This document shows, piece after piece, positions 8,768-17,306 of a DNA stretch of 64,000 bases. The notes beneath the pieces were generated by a model that saw nothing but the letters and a program-made list of their open reading frames with translations, searched no databases and was not told the DNA's origin. The DNA comes from Bog-113 sp965226755 (lineage in GTDB: Bacteria; Acidobacteriota; Terriglobia; Bryobacterales; Bryobacteraceae): NCBI GenBank assembly GCA_965226755.1, contig CBDDDT010000003.1, positions 2,294,001 through 2,358,000 on the forward strand, written 5' to 3'. The position numbers and the translations under genes were made by a program. Within the stretch, counting starts at the first letter, position 1, and each line of letters starts with the position of its first letter.

Positions 8768-9690
8768 TTCGCCGTCGGCTGCAGGGGAACGACGCCGGGG
8801 CGCGAGCTGGCCTGATCGGCAGTCGGAAAGTCGGCGGGGACTTTCTGCGTGACTTTCCCGGTCGCAGCCCATTCAGCGCCTCGCTGAAAAGTGGTGATGA
8901 AGCCGACGCCGCTCAGCGCGGCGATATCGTGGCCCATCGTCGTATGGAAAATCCGCCCCTGGCCGTAGCGGAGCACCATGAGCATCGGCTCATCGTGCCC
9001 GGTGCCGTGATTCGCCGGATCCGAGTGCGCCGTTGCGAGCACGGTCATATTCTGGCCGGGACCCCGTAAGGCCGCATAAAGCTCGTCCGGGACATGCATC
9101 CAGACCTTTGGCAGACCTCGCGTGATGGGGTGATCGGCATCCCGAATCGTGACCTGGAACGGCAATCGGGCGCCGTGTGAGCCGGCCGAGCCCGGCGAAG
9201 GATCTGAAATCAGCTTGTCATCCTGGAAGAACCAGTGCGCTCCCGCGTTCTCATTGCGGCCGCGCCATCCCCCAATCCCGATCATCTGGTTGTAATCGGG
9301 CCAATCCGCGAACGCGTTATCGGCGGCGTGCACCACCACCAGGCCGCCGCCGTTCTTCATATACTGCTCGAAAGAGGATCGAAGCGGCGCCGGCCAGTTC
9401 GGCGAATCGAGGTTGGAAACGATCACCTGGTAATCGCTGAAAACCGGATGGAACGCGCTGAAATCGCCGCTCGATTTGGGCGCCGTAACCACATCCACTT
9501 GGAACAATCCGGTTTCCTCCAGCTCCTTCTTGAGCACCGGCGTCGTGAGCTGCCAGGCGTGATACGGGCCCCCGCTTTCGCCATCCAGAAGCATTACCCG
9601 TATGGGGGCCGTCGCGCGGGAAAATCCGGGGCACGCCAGAAAAGCAAAAAACGAAAGAAGGGCGACATTTCTGATCTTCGCGAAGTGCAT
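8764..9690 (-). CDS. ThuA-like domain protein, exported
   Basis: 308 residues with a signal peptide (LLSFFAFLACPGFSRA) followed by a ThuA/class I glutamine-amidotransferase-like fold: IRVMLLDGESGGPYHAW, DYQVIVSNLD, YMKNGGGLVVVHAADNAF, ITRGLPKVWMHVPDELYA, and YGQGRIFHTTMGHD near the end. ThuA proteins accompany sugar (trehalose-type) oxidation and catabolism. It is first in a three-gene minus-strand operon with a triheme cytochrome and a quinoprotein, which supports a role in periplasmic carbohydrate oxidation; its own activity is not known. The start at 9690 gives a clean signal peptide; longer in-frame reading lacks one. Confidence 0.85.
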   Translation of the reverse strand: MHFAKIRNVALLSFFAFLACPGFSRATAPIRVMLLDGESGGPYHAWQLTTPVLKKELEETGLFQVDVVTAPKSSGDFSAFHPVFSDYQVIVSNLDSPNWPAPLRSSFEQYMKNGGGLVVVHAADNAFADWPDYNQMIGIGGWRGRNENAGAHWFFQDDKLISDPSPGSAGSHGARLPFQVTIRDADHPITRGLPKVWMHVPDELYAALRGPGQNMTVLATAHSDPANHGTGHDEPMLMVLRYGQGRIFHTTMGHDIAALSGVGFITTFQRGAEWAATGKVTQKVPADFPTADQASSRPGVVPLQPTAK

Positions 9691-9763
9691 GGTCGATTGA
9701 ATTCCTGTCCGTGTGAGCCAGTTTATACGAAAGCCGCGGAACGGGATTTGCGATCCTGGCTTC

Positions 9764-10657
9764 ATGGCAAATATCGCTTTCCTCGGATTGGGCATCATGG
9801 GCGCCCCCATGGCCCGCCATCTTGTCAGTGCCGGGCACCATGTGGCGGTGTGGACCAATACAGCCGAAAAAGCCACGAAGTTCGCGGCCGAGACCGGTTG
9901 TACCGCTGCGGAGACGCCGGCGCAGGCTTCGTCGAGCGCGGAATTCGTGTTCATCTGCGTAGGCGATTCCAGCATGTCGGAACGTGTGATTTTTGGCGCG
10001 GAGGGGGTAGCGAACGGTGCAGCCGCGGGTACGATCGTCGTCGACACCAGCACTGTCGCCCCTGCGTTCAGCCGGTGGGTCGGCGAGCAGCTCCGCGCGA
10101 AACACCTTCCGTTTCTCGGAGCGCCGATAACCGGATCGAAGCCTGGCGCCGAGAACGGCACGCTCACCTGGATGGTGGGCGGCGACCGCGAGGTTTTTGA
10201 GAAAACAAAGCCATTGATGGAGGTAATGGGCAAGAAAGTTTATTACTGCGGCGGTCCGGGAATGGGTCTGCACGCCAAACTCTCACAGAATCTGATTTTG
10301 TCCAACCTCTTGCAGGCTTTTAATGAGGGTTTGGTCCTCAGCACGAAAGCTGGCGTGGATCCGGAGCTCATGCTGGATATCCTGGCGAACAGCGCGGCTA
10401 AATCAGGTTTGATTGAGTTTAAAGCGCCGTTCGTTCTGAGGAGAGAGTTCACGCCGAACTTCTCCGTAAAATGGATGCACAAGGACATCGGGCTCATGCT
10501 GGAGACCGGAAAAGAGCTGGGAGTTCCGCTCCTGCTCACCGGTTTGACCCAGCAAATTTTCCAGACCGCGATCTCGCAAGGCTTCGGCGAGGAGGATATG
10601 TGCTCCACTATCAAGCCTTTAGAGCAAGTCGCCGGCGTTGAGGTTAAAAAGAGTTAA
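9764..10657 (+). CDS. NAD(P)-dependent beta-hydroxyacid dehydrogenase (GarR/HIBADH type)
   Basis: 297-residue 6-phosphogluconate-dehydrogenase-like protein. Seen: the Rossmann start IAFLGLGIMGAPMARHLVSAGH, VDTSTVAPAFSRWVGEQL (substrate loop), LGAPITGSKPGAENGTLTWMVGG (the family's usual GG..GA segment is GAPITGSKPGA here), the catalytic-lysine helix GMGLHAKLSQNLI and the C-terminal helical bundle. Tartronate semialdehyde reductase, 3-hydroxyisobutyrate dehydrogenase and glyoxylate/succinic semialdehyde reductase are all possible; the sequence alone does not decide. ATG 9764 lies immediately before the Rossmann strand. Divergent from the ThuA gene. Confidence 0.88.
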   Translation: MANIAFLGLGIMGAPMARHLVSAGHHVAVWTNTAEKATKFAAETGCTAAETPAQASSSAEFVFICVGDSSMSERVIFGAEGVANGAAAGTIVVDTSTVAPAFSRWVGEQLRAKHLPFLGAPITGSKPGAENGTLTWMVGGDREVFEKTKPLMEVMGKKVYYCGGPGMGLHAKLSQNLILSNLLQAFNEGLVLSTKAGVDPELMLDILANSAAKSGLIEFKAPFVLRREFTPNFSVKWMHKDIGLMLETGKELGVPLLLTGLTQQIFQTAISQGFGEEDMCSTIKPLEQVAGVEVKKS

Positions 10658-10695
10658 GAAGAATACGTTTTCCAAATTCGGAATATAGAATCTGG

Positions 10696-10724
10696 TTGAC
10701 GGGATTTTTCGTTTCTTCTATTAT
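10696..10724 (+). promoter_or_regulatory. Sigma70-type promoter of dxr
   Basis: TTGACG (10696-10701), a 17-base spacer and TATTAT (10719-10724): five of six matches at each hexamer with ideal spacing. Transcription would start near 10731, about 150 bases before the dxr ATG, right at the foot of the inverted repeat described next. Confidence 0.7.
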
Positions 10725-10730
10725 TGGAAG

Positions 10731-10879
10731 TAAGCCGGGGAGGACAAAACTCCCACCAAAGCGAGACTAACCTCTATAAGACCCCTGAAGCAACCTCCCC
10801 GGCGCCCGCAAGGGTCTTCGCGTCAGTAATTTACACTCCATCCCGATCGCACGATGTTATTATCGCGGCATTCTCACGA
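10731..10879 (+). promoter_or_regulatory. Structured 5' leader of dxr, possible cis-regulatory RNA
   Basis: The predicted transcript opens with GCCGGGGAGG (10734-10743), exactly complementary to CCTCCCCGGC (10794-10803). Inside that loop, AAGACCC (10778-10784) is complementary to GGGTCTT (10812-10818), downstream of the first stem, so the two helices would form an H-type pseudoknot. A competing local hairpin, GGGAG (10738-10742) with CTCCC (10750-10754), uses the same 5' arm. Two exclusive folds in a 150-base leader is the layout of a riboswitch or protein-controlled leader. I see no U-tract terminator and no good Shine-Dalgarno before the ATG. I do not recognise it as a known class. Confidence 0.45.
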
Positions 10880-12088
10880 ATGACATCTATCAGCATCCTT
10901 GGCTCAACCGGTTCCATCGGCACAAATACGCTCGACGTAATCCGTCAGAATCCGACCCGTTTCCAGGTATTTGCGTTAGCTGCGGGATCTAATGCCGACT
11001 TGCTCGCCCGGCAGGTTATCGAATTCCGTCCGAAAGTTGCGGTCCTTCGGTCGCCCGAGCTCCTGCCGATCCTCACCGATACTCTCAACTCGCTGGGTCT
11101 GACAAAAAAGCACTGGCCGGAACTGGTTTCCGGTCCGCAAGGGCTTGTGGATATCTGCGTGTCGCCGGAGACGGGAATCGTCGTTTCGGCGATCGTCGGA
11201 GTGGCCGGGCTCGAAGCGACCTACGAAGCGGCGCGCGCCGCCAAGCGCATTGGCTTAGCCAACAAAGAGTCTCTCGTTTCCGCCGGCCGGTTGATCATGG
11301 ATGCGGTCCGAGCGCACGGCGCCGAATTGCTGCCGATTGACAGCGAGCATAACGGGGCGCACCAGTGCTTCCGGGGAGGCGCGCGCAGCGAGGTCACGCG
11401 TTTAATCCTGACCGCCTCGGGCGGCCCATTTCGCACCACCCCAAAGCATCTTTTTGCGGAAATCACACCCGAGCAGGCGCTTCGGCATCCAACATGGAAG
11501 ATGGGAAACCGGATTACGATCGATTCGGCGACCCTGATGAACAAGGGTTTCGAGGTGATCGAGGCCTGCTGGTTGTTCGATTTAAAGCCGTCTGAGGTTG
11601 ACGTGGTTGTTCATCCGCAATCGAGCGTGCACGCGATGGTGGAATATAACGACGGCAGCATTCTTGCTCAAGTTTCGTCGACCGACATGCGGATGCCGAT
11701 TCAATACGCGCTGACATGGCCAGATCGGCTTCAGGCGCCGGTATCCGGAATTGATTGGACGCAAGCGCGGCACTGGGAATTTGGTCCGCCGGATTACGAC
11801 CGGTTCCCCCTGCTCCGCCTGGCTTACGAAGCGCAGGCGGCGGGGAACTCGGAAACCTGCACCTTAAATGCGGCCGACGAGGTCGCGGTCGCGGCGTTCT
11901 TGGACGGCGGCATCGGCTTTCCGGATATAGCGGCAGTGGTCGAGGAAACGCTTCAGCGGTTTCCCTCCCGTCGCTCCCGCTCAATTGGCGATATTCTGGA
12001 GGTAGACGCGGACTCGCGAACGCTTGCACGGCGGTTGGTGTCCCAACGCTCCGCGGGCCGGCGCCAGCAGCGATCGGTCGAGGCTTAA
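10880..12088 (+). CDS. dxr: 1-deoxy-D-xylulose 5-phosphate reductoisomerase
   Basis: Second step of the MEP isoprenoid pathway: NADPH-dependent conversion of DXP to MEP in the cytoplasm. 402 residues. Seen: NADPH-binding ILGSTGSIGTNTLDVI near residues 5-20, NKESLVSAG, the metal-binding LLPIDSEHNGAHQCF near residues 150-163, LTASGGPF, HPTWKMGNRITIDSATLMNKG, and HPQSSVHAMVEY. The ATG at 10880 sits right before the Rossmann strand. rseP follows two bases after the stop, the common dxr-rseP pairing. The product feeds undecaprenyl phosphate, so it is linked to the wall genes further along. A strong promoter and a structured leader precede it. Confidence 0.96.
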   Translation: MTSISILGSTGSIGTNTLDVIRQNPTRFQVFALAAGSNADLLARQVIEFRPKVAVLRSPELLPILTDTLNSLGLTKKHWPELVSGPQGLVDICVSPETGIVVSAIVGVAGLEATYEAARAAKRIGLANKESLVSAGRLIMDAVRAHGAELLPIDSEHNGAHQCFRGGARSEVTRLILTASGGPFRTTPKHLFAEITPEQALRHPTWKMGNRITIDSATLMNKGFEVIEACWLFDLKPSEVDVVVHPQSSVHAMVEYNDGSILAQVSSTDMRMPIQYALTWPDRLQAPVSGIDWTQARHWEFGPPDYDRFPLLRLAYEAQAAGNSETCTLNAADEVAVAAFLDGGIGFPDIAAVVEETLQRFPSRRSRSIGDILEVDADSRTLARRLVSQRSAGRRQQRSVEA

Positions 12089-12090
12089 GC

Positions 12091-13416
12091 ATGATTTCTG
12101 TTCTACAAAGTGTTTTCTGGCTTCTGGTGCTGCTCGGGGTCATGATTCTGATTCACGAGCTGGGACACTTCCTGTTCGCTCGACTGTTCAACGTGAGAGT
12201 CGATGTGTTCAGCATCGGCTTCGGTCCGCGGCTGTTCGGATTCCGGCGGGGCGACACGGATTACCGTTTTTCCGCAATTCTGTTCGGCGGTTACGTGAAG
12301 ATGGCCGGCGACCAGCCCGGTGATGAGCATTCAGTCGATCCGGGCGGTTTCCTCAGCAAGCCGCGCTGGCAACGTTTAATGGTGGTTTTTGCCGGGCCGT
12401 TCTTCAACATTGCTCTGGCCGTGGCGCTACTGACCGGGCTCTTCATGGTCAATTACGAGCATGTTGTGGATCCTGGAGGCGTCGTTGTCGGACACGTCGA
12501 TAAAGATTCTCCGGCTGAAAAGGCGGGTATCCTTCCTGGCGATAAGATTATCCAACTCGATGGTCAGAAGGATCCGACTTGGGATGATGTGCAACTGCGG
12601 GGATTGGCTAGCCCGGGCAGCAAACTTGACGTAACGGTCCAGCGGAGCGGCAAACTGCTGAACGTCGCCGTTTACCCGGCCCTGGACGAGAAGCTCGGAG
12701 TGGCCACAGCGGGGTGGGAACCGGCGGGACCGATCATCGTCCACGATGTGACGCCGGGTATGCCGGCGGACAAAGCCGGTTTGAAAGCAGGCGATTTGCT
12801 CGTGGCCGTGAACGGGCAGGCCATCCGATCGCCCTACAAGCTGCAGGAAATCATTCGCGGAGGCGGACCGGGGCCTGCCAGCGTGGAATATTCCCGCAAA
12901 GGCGTCAACCGCACGGTGTCGGTTATCCCGGTGATGAGCGGCGCGGACGGAAAGCCGCACTATATGATCGGCGTCGCACCGGCCATCAAGTACGATATCG
13001 TCTCAGAGCGGCTTTCGCTTCCGGCCGCGTTACGCGAGTCGGCGATCCAAAATTACCGTACTGGCACCCTGATCTTTCAGTTTCTGCGTAGCATCGTGGA
13101 ACGGAAGATGTCGGCGAAGGCGCTCGACGGGCCGATCGGCATCGCCCGCGAATCCAGCCGGGCCGCCGCTCGTGGACCCGCTGACTTCCTGATTCTCATG
13201 GCCGCGGTGAGCGTAAACCTGGCCATCGTCAACCTCATGCCCATCCCCATCTTAGACGGCGGCGTCATTCTGACATTACTGATCGAGATGCTGCTGGGGC
13301 GCGACCTGAGCAATGCGGTCAAAGAAGGGCTCATGAAGGTCGGCTTCGTTTTCCTCATGGCGATTGTGGTGTTTGCGCTCTACAACGACATTTCGAAGGT
13401 TTTCACTCAGGGCTGA
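12091..13416 (+). CDS. rseP: RIP metalloprotease RseP (site-2 protease)
   Basis: Inner membrane intramembrane zinc protease that cuts anti-sigma factors and leftover signal peptides. 441 residues. The zinc motif HELGH is at residues 22-26 in the first membrane helix, followed by FGGYVKMAG. Two PDZ domains follow (about residues 125-200 and 212-290, each with an AEKAG or ADKAG ligand loop), and the third zinc ligand region NLMPIPILDGG is near residue 385 before the last helices. It starts two bases after the dxr stop, so it is co-transcribed. No rseA or sigma-E gene is visible nearby. Confidence 0.95.
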   Translation: MISVLQSVFWLLVLLGVMILIHELGHFLFARLFNVRVDVFSIGFGPRLFGFRRGDTDYRFSAILFGGYVKMAGDQPGDEHSVDPGGFLSKPRWQRLMVVFAGPFFNIALAVALLTGLFMVNYEHVVDPGGVVVGHVDKDSPAEKAGILPGDKIIQLDGQKDPTWDDVQLRGLASPGSKLDVTVQRSGKLLNVAVYPALDEKLGVATAGWEPAGPIIVHDVTPGMPADKAGLKAGDLLVAVNGQAIRSPYKLQEIIRGGGPGPASVEYSRKGVNRTVSVIPVMSGADGKPHYMIGVAPAIKYDIVSERLSLPAALRESAIQNYRTGTLIFQFLRSIVERKMSAKALDGPIGIARESSRAAARGPADFLILMAAVSVNLAIVNLMPIPILDGGVILTLLIEMLLGRDLSNAVKEGLMKVGFVFLMAIVVFALYNDISKVFTQG

Positions 13417-13468
13417 GTTCATCCCGAATCGTTCTTCGTCCAGGCATCATCTGCTAACGTGGCCCTTC

Positions 13469-15046
13469 ATGGATTACTCGTGTATCCGACAGACCGCGCT
13501 GCCGAATACCACGAAGCTTTTCGCCGATCTCACCTACCAACCGGATCGGGTGCGTTCGTTCTACCCATACGTTCCACTCGAACCTGACTCCTTTCGCAAA
13601 GCCGCGGCTCAGATCCACTTTTCGGATGCGAAACGAAGCGCTTTAGTAACGGCGCTCCAGTCCCAGAACCCCGGCAACCCGCTTTTGTCTATCCTCGCCA
13701 AGCCCGGCACAGTGGCCGTCGTCACCGGGCAACAGGTGGGCTTATTTTCGGGTCCGGCCTATACCATCTATAAGGCCCTGACCGCGATCCGGCTCGCCGA
13801 GCAACTGACCCGGGACGGGATCCCGGCGGTTCCGATGTTCTGGCTGGCGACGGAAGACCATGACTTCCACGAGGTGAACGAGGCCTGGATTTCCGATCCT
13901 GCCCGCCGTCCCGTGCGGTTGCAAGCCGGGGCGAGTCCGGAGCCGGATCAACCGGTTGGCGGCGTCGTGATCGATAGCGTTCCTCTCGAAGACGTCCGAT
14001 CCGCCTTTCAAGGCGCGCCTTTCGGGGCGGAAGCTTTCGATCTCATCAGGGACACCTACCTGCCGGGCCGCACCTTCGGAGAGGCGTTCAGTGCTTTGCT
14101 GGATCGCCTGCTTGCCGGATTCCCGATTCTTCGAATCGATCCAATGCTTCCCGCATTTCGTGCGTTGGCGGCGCCTCTCCTTCGGGACGCGGTGCTCGAT
14201 GCGCCGGAGTTAACGGCCGATCTGCTGGCACGCAATGAGGAGTTGACCAAGGCTGGGTACCACGCGCAGGTGCACGTTGAGAAATCGACTTCGCTCTTCT
14301 TTTTGTTGGAGAATGGCAAGCGCCTGGCGCTGCGCCGACAAAACGGCGATTACCTCATCGGCAAGCGGAAACTGAGCGCCCGGGATCTTGCCGCGTGTTC
14401 CAAGGAACTCTCGCCCAACGCGCTCCTCCGTCCTGTCGTACAGGATTCGATGATCCCCACGATCGCCTACGTGGGTGGTCCCGCCGAATTGGCATACCTG
14501 GCGCAGTCTGAGGTTCTTTACCGGAGTCTTTTAGGGCGGCAGCCAATTGCCGTCCATCGCTCTGGGTTTACTCTGATCGGTTCTCATACCCGGAAACTGA
14601 TGGATCGATACCGCCTGGAGCTGCCTGACTTTTTCCACGGAGAAGAGGCTTTGCGGGAGAAGGTGTCTCGCACGCTGGTGGATCCCGGCCTTGTGGCGAA
14701 GATTGAAGAAGCCAGGGCAAGCGCTGTCCAGTCCCTTGGCCGTATGGCCTCCGATATAGACCGGTTTGACCATTCGATCACCCGCGCTTTGGATAAGAGC
14801 AAGCGCAAGATTGAATATCAATTCGAGAAGATCAAGCGGAAAGTGGGTCGCGAAGCGCTCGTGCGGGATCAGCGCGCAACCAGCGACGCCACGGCGCTTT
14901 CCGACTGTCTGTTTCCTCGTCACAAATTGCAGGAGCGCGTCTATTCCATGCTGGCGCTGTTCGCGCAGCACGGTCCCGATCTGGTCTCGCGCGTTTATGA
15001 GCATGTGTCGCTCGAGTGCCGCGACCACCAGATTTTAACCGTTTAA
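13469..15046 (+). CDS. bshC: Putative cysteine ligase BshC
   Basis: 525 residues with BshC family features: the start YSCIRQTALPNTTKLF, VVTGQQVGLFSGPAYTIYKALTAIRLAEQL, PMFWLATEDHDFHEV (the family's active-site region), IAYVGGPAELAYLAQ, and a C-terminal helical coiled-coil region around residues 410-490 with a basic stretch (KSKRKIEYQFEKIKRKVGRE). BshC is proposed to add cysteine to GlcN-malate in the last step of bacillithiol synthesis. bshA and bshB are not in the window. The start is the ATG 53 bases after rseP; longer readings overlap rseP and carry no family sequence. Confidence 0.92.
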   Translation: MDYSCIRQTALPNTTKLFADLTYQPDRVRSFYPYVPLEPDSFRKAAAQIHFSDAKRSALVTALQSQNPGNPLLSILAKPGTVAVVTGQQVGLFSGPAYTIYKALTAIRLAEQLTRDGIPAVPMFWLATEDHDFHEVNEAWISDPARRPVRLQAGASPEPDQPVGGVVIDSVPLEDVRSAFQGAPFGAEAFDLIRDTYLPGRTFGEAFSALLDRLLAGFPILRIDPMLPAFRALAAPLLRDAVLDAPELTADLLARNEELTKAGYHAQVHVEKSTSLFFLLENGKRLALRRQNGDYLIGKRKLSARDLAACSKELSPNALLRPVVQDSMIPTIAYVGGPAELAYLAQSEVLYRSLLGRQPIAVHRSGFTLIGSHTRKLMDRYRLELPDFFHGEEALREKVSRTLVDPGLVAKIEEARASAVQSLGRMASDIDRFDHSITRALDKSKRKIEYQFEKIKRKVGREALVRDQRATSDATALSDCLFPRHKLQERVYSMLALFAQHGPDLVSRVYEHVSLECRDHQILTV

Positions 15047-15110
15047 ACCTGGTCGTTCACTCCCGCTCATTCACTAACGACCCGCACCGGCACTGATACG
15101 ATCAGGGTTC

Positions 15111-15878
15111 ATGTACGTCAACAAGGTAAAGCAGGCGCTCCACGCAGGGCGGTTGCAACTCGGCGCCGGATTCTGGCAGATGCGGTCGCCGGAAGTTGCG
15201 CGGCTGCTCGCCGCGGCTGGATTCGACTGGGTGTTCGTAGACACCGAGCACGGCGGCTTCGATCTCGAAACCGTGCAGGATATCTGCCGGGTCGCCCGTC
15301 TGTCCGGCCTTGCGCCGCTTGTGCGCGTAGGTGATCTCCAATATCCCTTGGTCGCCCGATCATTGGATTGCGGGGCCGCCGGCATCGTTTTTCCGCGGGT
15401 GGAAGATCCCGAGTTGCTGGCTCAGGCGATTTCCTGGACCAAGTTTCCTCCACTCGGCATTCGCGGATTTGGGCTCGCTTTGCATCACCTCGATTACGAA
15501 ACCCACCCGTTTCCCGAAGTGATCGAACACGTGAACGCGAACACGATGGTGGTCTTTCAAATTGAAACTGTGCGGGCCTTTGAGGCTCGCGAGGAATTGC
15601 TGGCGGCCCCCGGCGTGGATGCCGTGATGGTCGGTCCGGCCGACCTTTCCATCTCGCTCGGCGTACCGGGGGAGTTCGAACATCCCCGCGTGATCGAAAC
15701 CATTGAGCGCATCCGAGACAGTTGTCTCGCGCACGGAGTCGCGCCAGGAATCCAGACCAGGAACCTTAAGCTGGCTCAGTTTTGGCGGGATCGCGGAATG
15801 CTTTTCCTGGGTTGCGGAAACGAACTCTCCATGCTTTGGGAAAGCGCCGCAGCCATCACCCGCTCCCTTCGCCAGTAG
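15111..15878 (+). CDS. HpcH/HpaI-type 2-keto-3-deoxy acid aldolase
   Basis: Class II, metal-dependent pyruvate aldolase of 255 residues, cytoplasmic. Seen: GAGFWQMRSPEVARLLAAAGFDWVFVDTEHG (with the conserved Asp-Glu-His), LVRVGDLQYPLVARSLDCGAAGIVFPRVEDPE, the metal ligand in QIETVRAFE, and VGPADLSISLGVPG. Close relatives cleave 4-hydroxy-2-oxoheptanedioate, 2-keto-3-deoxy-L-rhamnonate or 2-keto-3-deoxygalactarate. The nearby GarR-type dehydrogenase could act on a tartronate semialdehyde product, but that is inference. It has its own short upstream gap of 64 bases after bshC. Confidence 0.9.
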   Translation: MYVNKVKQALHAGRLQLGAGFWQMRSPEVARLLAAAGFDWVFVDTEHGGFDLETVQDICRVARLSGLAPLVRVGDLQYPLVARSLDCGAAGIVFPRVEDPELLAQAISWTKFPPLGIRGFGLALHHLDYETHPFPEVIEHVNANTMVVFQIETVRAFEAREELLAAPGVDAVMVGPADLSISLGVPGEFEHPRVIETIERIRDSCLAHGVAPGIQTRNLKLAQFWRDRGMLFLGCGNELSMLWESAAAITRSLRQ

Positions 15879-15881
15879 GCA

Positions 15882-17306
15882 ATGATACCGCTGGCGTTTG
15901 CCTTGCTTGCGCTGCTGGCGCAAGCGCCCTCGACCTTGCCTGATCGCATCAGCGCAGCGTCGCTCCGGGGACGCGTTTCGTTCCTGGCGTCGGATGCGCT
16001 GGAGGGGCGCGACACGCCGTCGCGCGGTTTGGATGTCGCCGCCGCGTATATTTCATCGGAGTTCCGGCGCGCCGGACTGCAGACCGCCGCCGCGGGCGAC
16101 TATTACCAGGTTGCGCCATATGTTGCGGTGAGTGACCGGCCGGACGGATTACAATTCAGCGTTTCGGGCGCTGGCGAAGCGGCGCGATCCGTATCCGCGG
16201 AGCGAATCTCGATCAGCAGTTTCCATGGCGTCCATCTCGTCAATGAGCCCATTTTCAAGTGGGCCCCGAACGTACCCGTGAGTGGTTCGCTGGCGGGGCG
16301 CATTCTGATGCTACGCGCGCCGTCCGACCCTTCCACGATCCGGAAGCTCAGCCTTTCCCGCCCGGATGCGATCGTGCAACTCGTGCGGCGGCCGGGCGGA
16401 ACTGATTGGCGTGGCGCGCGGCTCGTGCCCATGTCCCTCGACTTGGCCGCCGGGCCCGCCATAATCTCTGTTCCGGAGACGGATGTCGAAGCGACTTTCG
16501 ACCGGCTTCCGAACGGTTCGACCAACGGTCGGGCGACGCTCCAGATTGCCGACCCCGTCGTCCGGCCGGAACGGCTGTTGAACGTGATCGGGTTTTTACG
16601 CGGGTCGGATCCAAAGCTTCGGGACGAGTATGTTTTGGTATCCGCGCATTACGATCACCTCGGCGTCAGGCCCGGATCTGAAAAGGATCGAATCTACAAC
16701 GGCGCCAATGACAATGCCAGCGGCGTCGCCACCGTGCTTGAGTTGGCTCACGCGTTCGCGCGCGAGGACCCCGCCCCGAAACGAACGCTCGTTTTTATCT
16801 GCTTCTTCGGGGAAGAAAAAGGGTTGTTCGGATCCAATTGGTATGTCCAGCATCCATTGTTTCCGCTCGCGCATACCGTGATGGACTTCAATTTTGAGCA
16901 ACTGGGCGAGCCGGAGAGCGCCGAAGGCCTGCCGGCGGGTTCGCTTGGCGTTACGGGTTTCGATTTCTCCGACGTTCCCCGGATTATTGAGGCAGATCTG
17001 GCGGAGGCCGGCGTGAAATTGCGGGACGCTCGCCACAATGACGACTATTTCGACCGCAGCGACAATTTTCCCTTCGCGCAGGCGGGAGTGTTGGCCCATA
17101 CCTTCGTCGCCGCGCTCGACTTTCCCGATTACCATCGAACCTCGGACGAATGGCCCAAGCTGGATTACGACAACATGGCCTCGTTGGGGCGCGGATTGTC
17201 TCTGGCCATTCGCGATGTCGCCGATAGAACCGACAGCCCGATATGGAATGACCAGAGCAAAAAGACGGAGGCATACCGGAACGCATGGCGCGCAACGCAC
17301 CCTTAG
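15882..17306 (+). CDS. M28 family zinc aminopeptidase, exported
   Basis: 474 residues with an N-terminal signal peptide (ALLALLAQAPS), so periplasmic or secreted. The N-terminal half holds LRGRVSFLASDALEGRDTPS, typical of acidobacterial and bacteroidetal M28 peptidases, and an inserted PA-like region. The di-zinc site is VSAHYDHLG (His256, Asp258), NGANDNASG (bridging Asp), FFGEEKGLFGS (Glu311 catalytic base, Glu312), then ARHNDDYFDRSDN and FVAALDFPDYHRTSDEW with the final His. It starts three bases after the aldolase stop and overlaps the CPBP protease gene by 22 bases. Confidence 0.92.
   Translation: MIPLAFALLALLAQAPSTLPDRISAASLRGRVSFLASDALEGRDTPSRGLDVAAAYISSEFRRAGLQTAAAGDYYQVAPYVAVSDRPDGLQFSVSGAGEAARSVSAERISISSFHGVHLVNEPIFKWAPNVPVSGSLAGRILMLRAPSDPSTIRKLSLSRPDAIVQLVRRPGGTDWRGARLVPMSLDLAAGPAIISVPETDVEATFDRLPNGSTNGRATLQIADPVVRPERLLNVIGFLRGSDPKLRDEYVLVSAHYDHLGVRPGSEKDRIYNGANDNASGVATVLELAHAFAREDPAPKRTLVFICFFGEEKGLFGSNWYVQHPLFPLAHTVMDFNFEQLGEPESAEGLPAGSLGVTGFDFSDVPRIIEADLAEAGVKLRDARHNDDYFDRSDNFPFAQAGVLAHTFVAALDFPDYHRTSDEWPKLDYDNMASLGRGLSLAIRDVADRTDSPIWNDQSKKTEAYRNAWRATHP

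Noticed and set aside
10731..10818. Assigning the dxr leader to a SAM-type riboswitch because of its GCAACC segment
   Set aside because: The other conserved blocks and the multi-helix junction are missing; only the pairings themselves can be supported.
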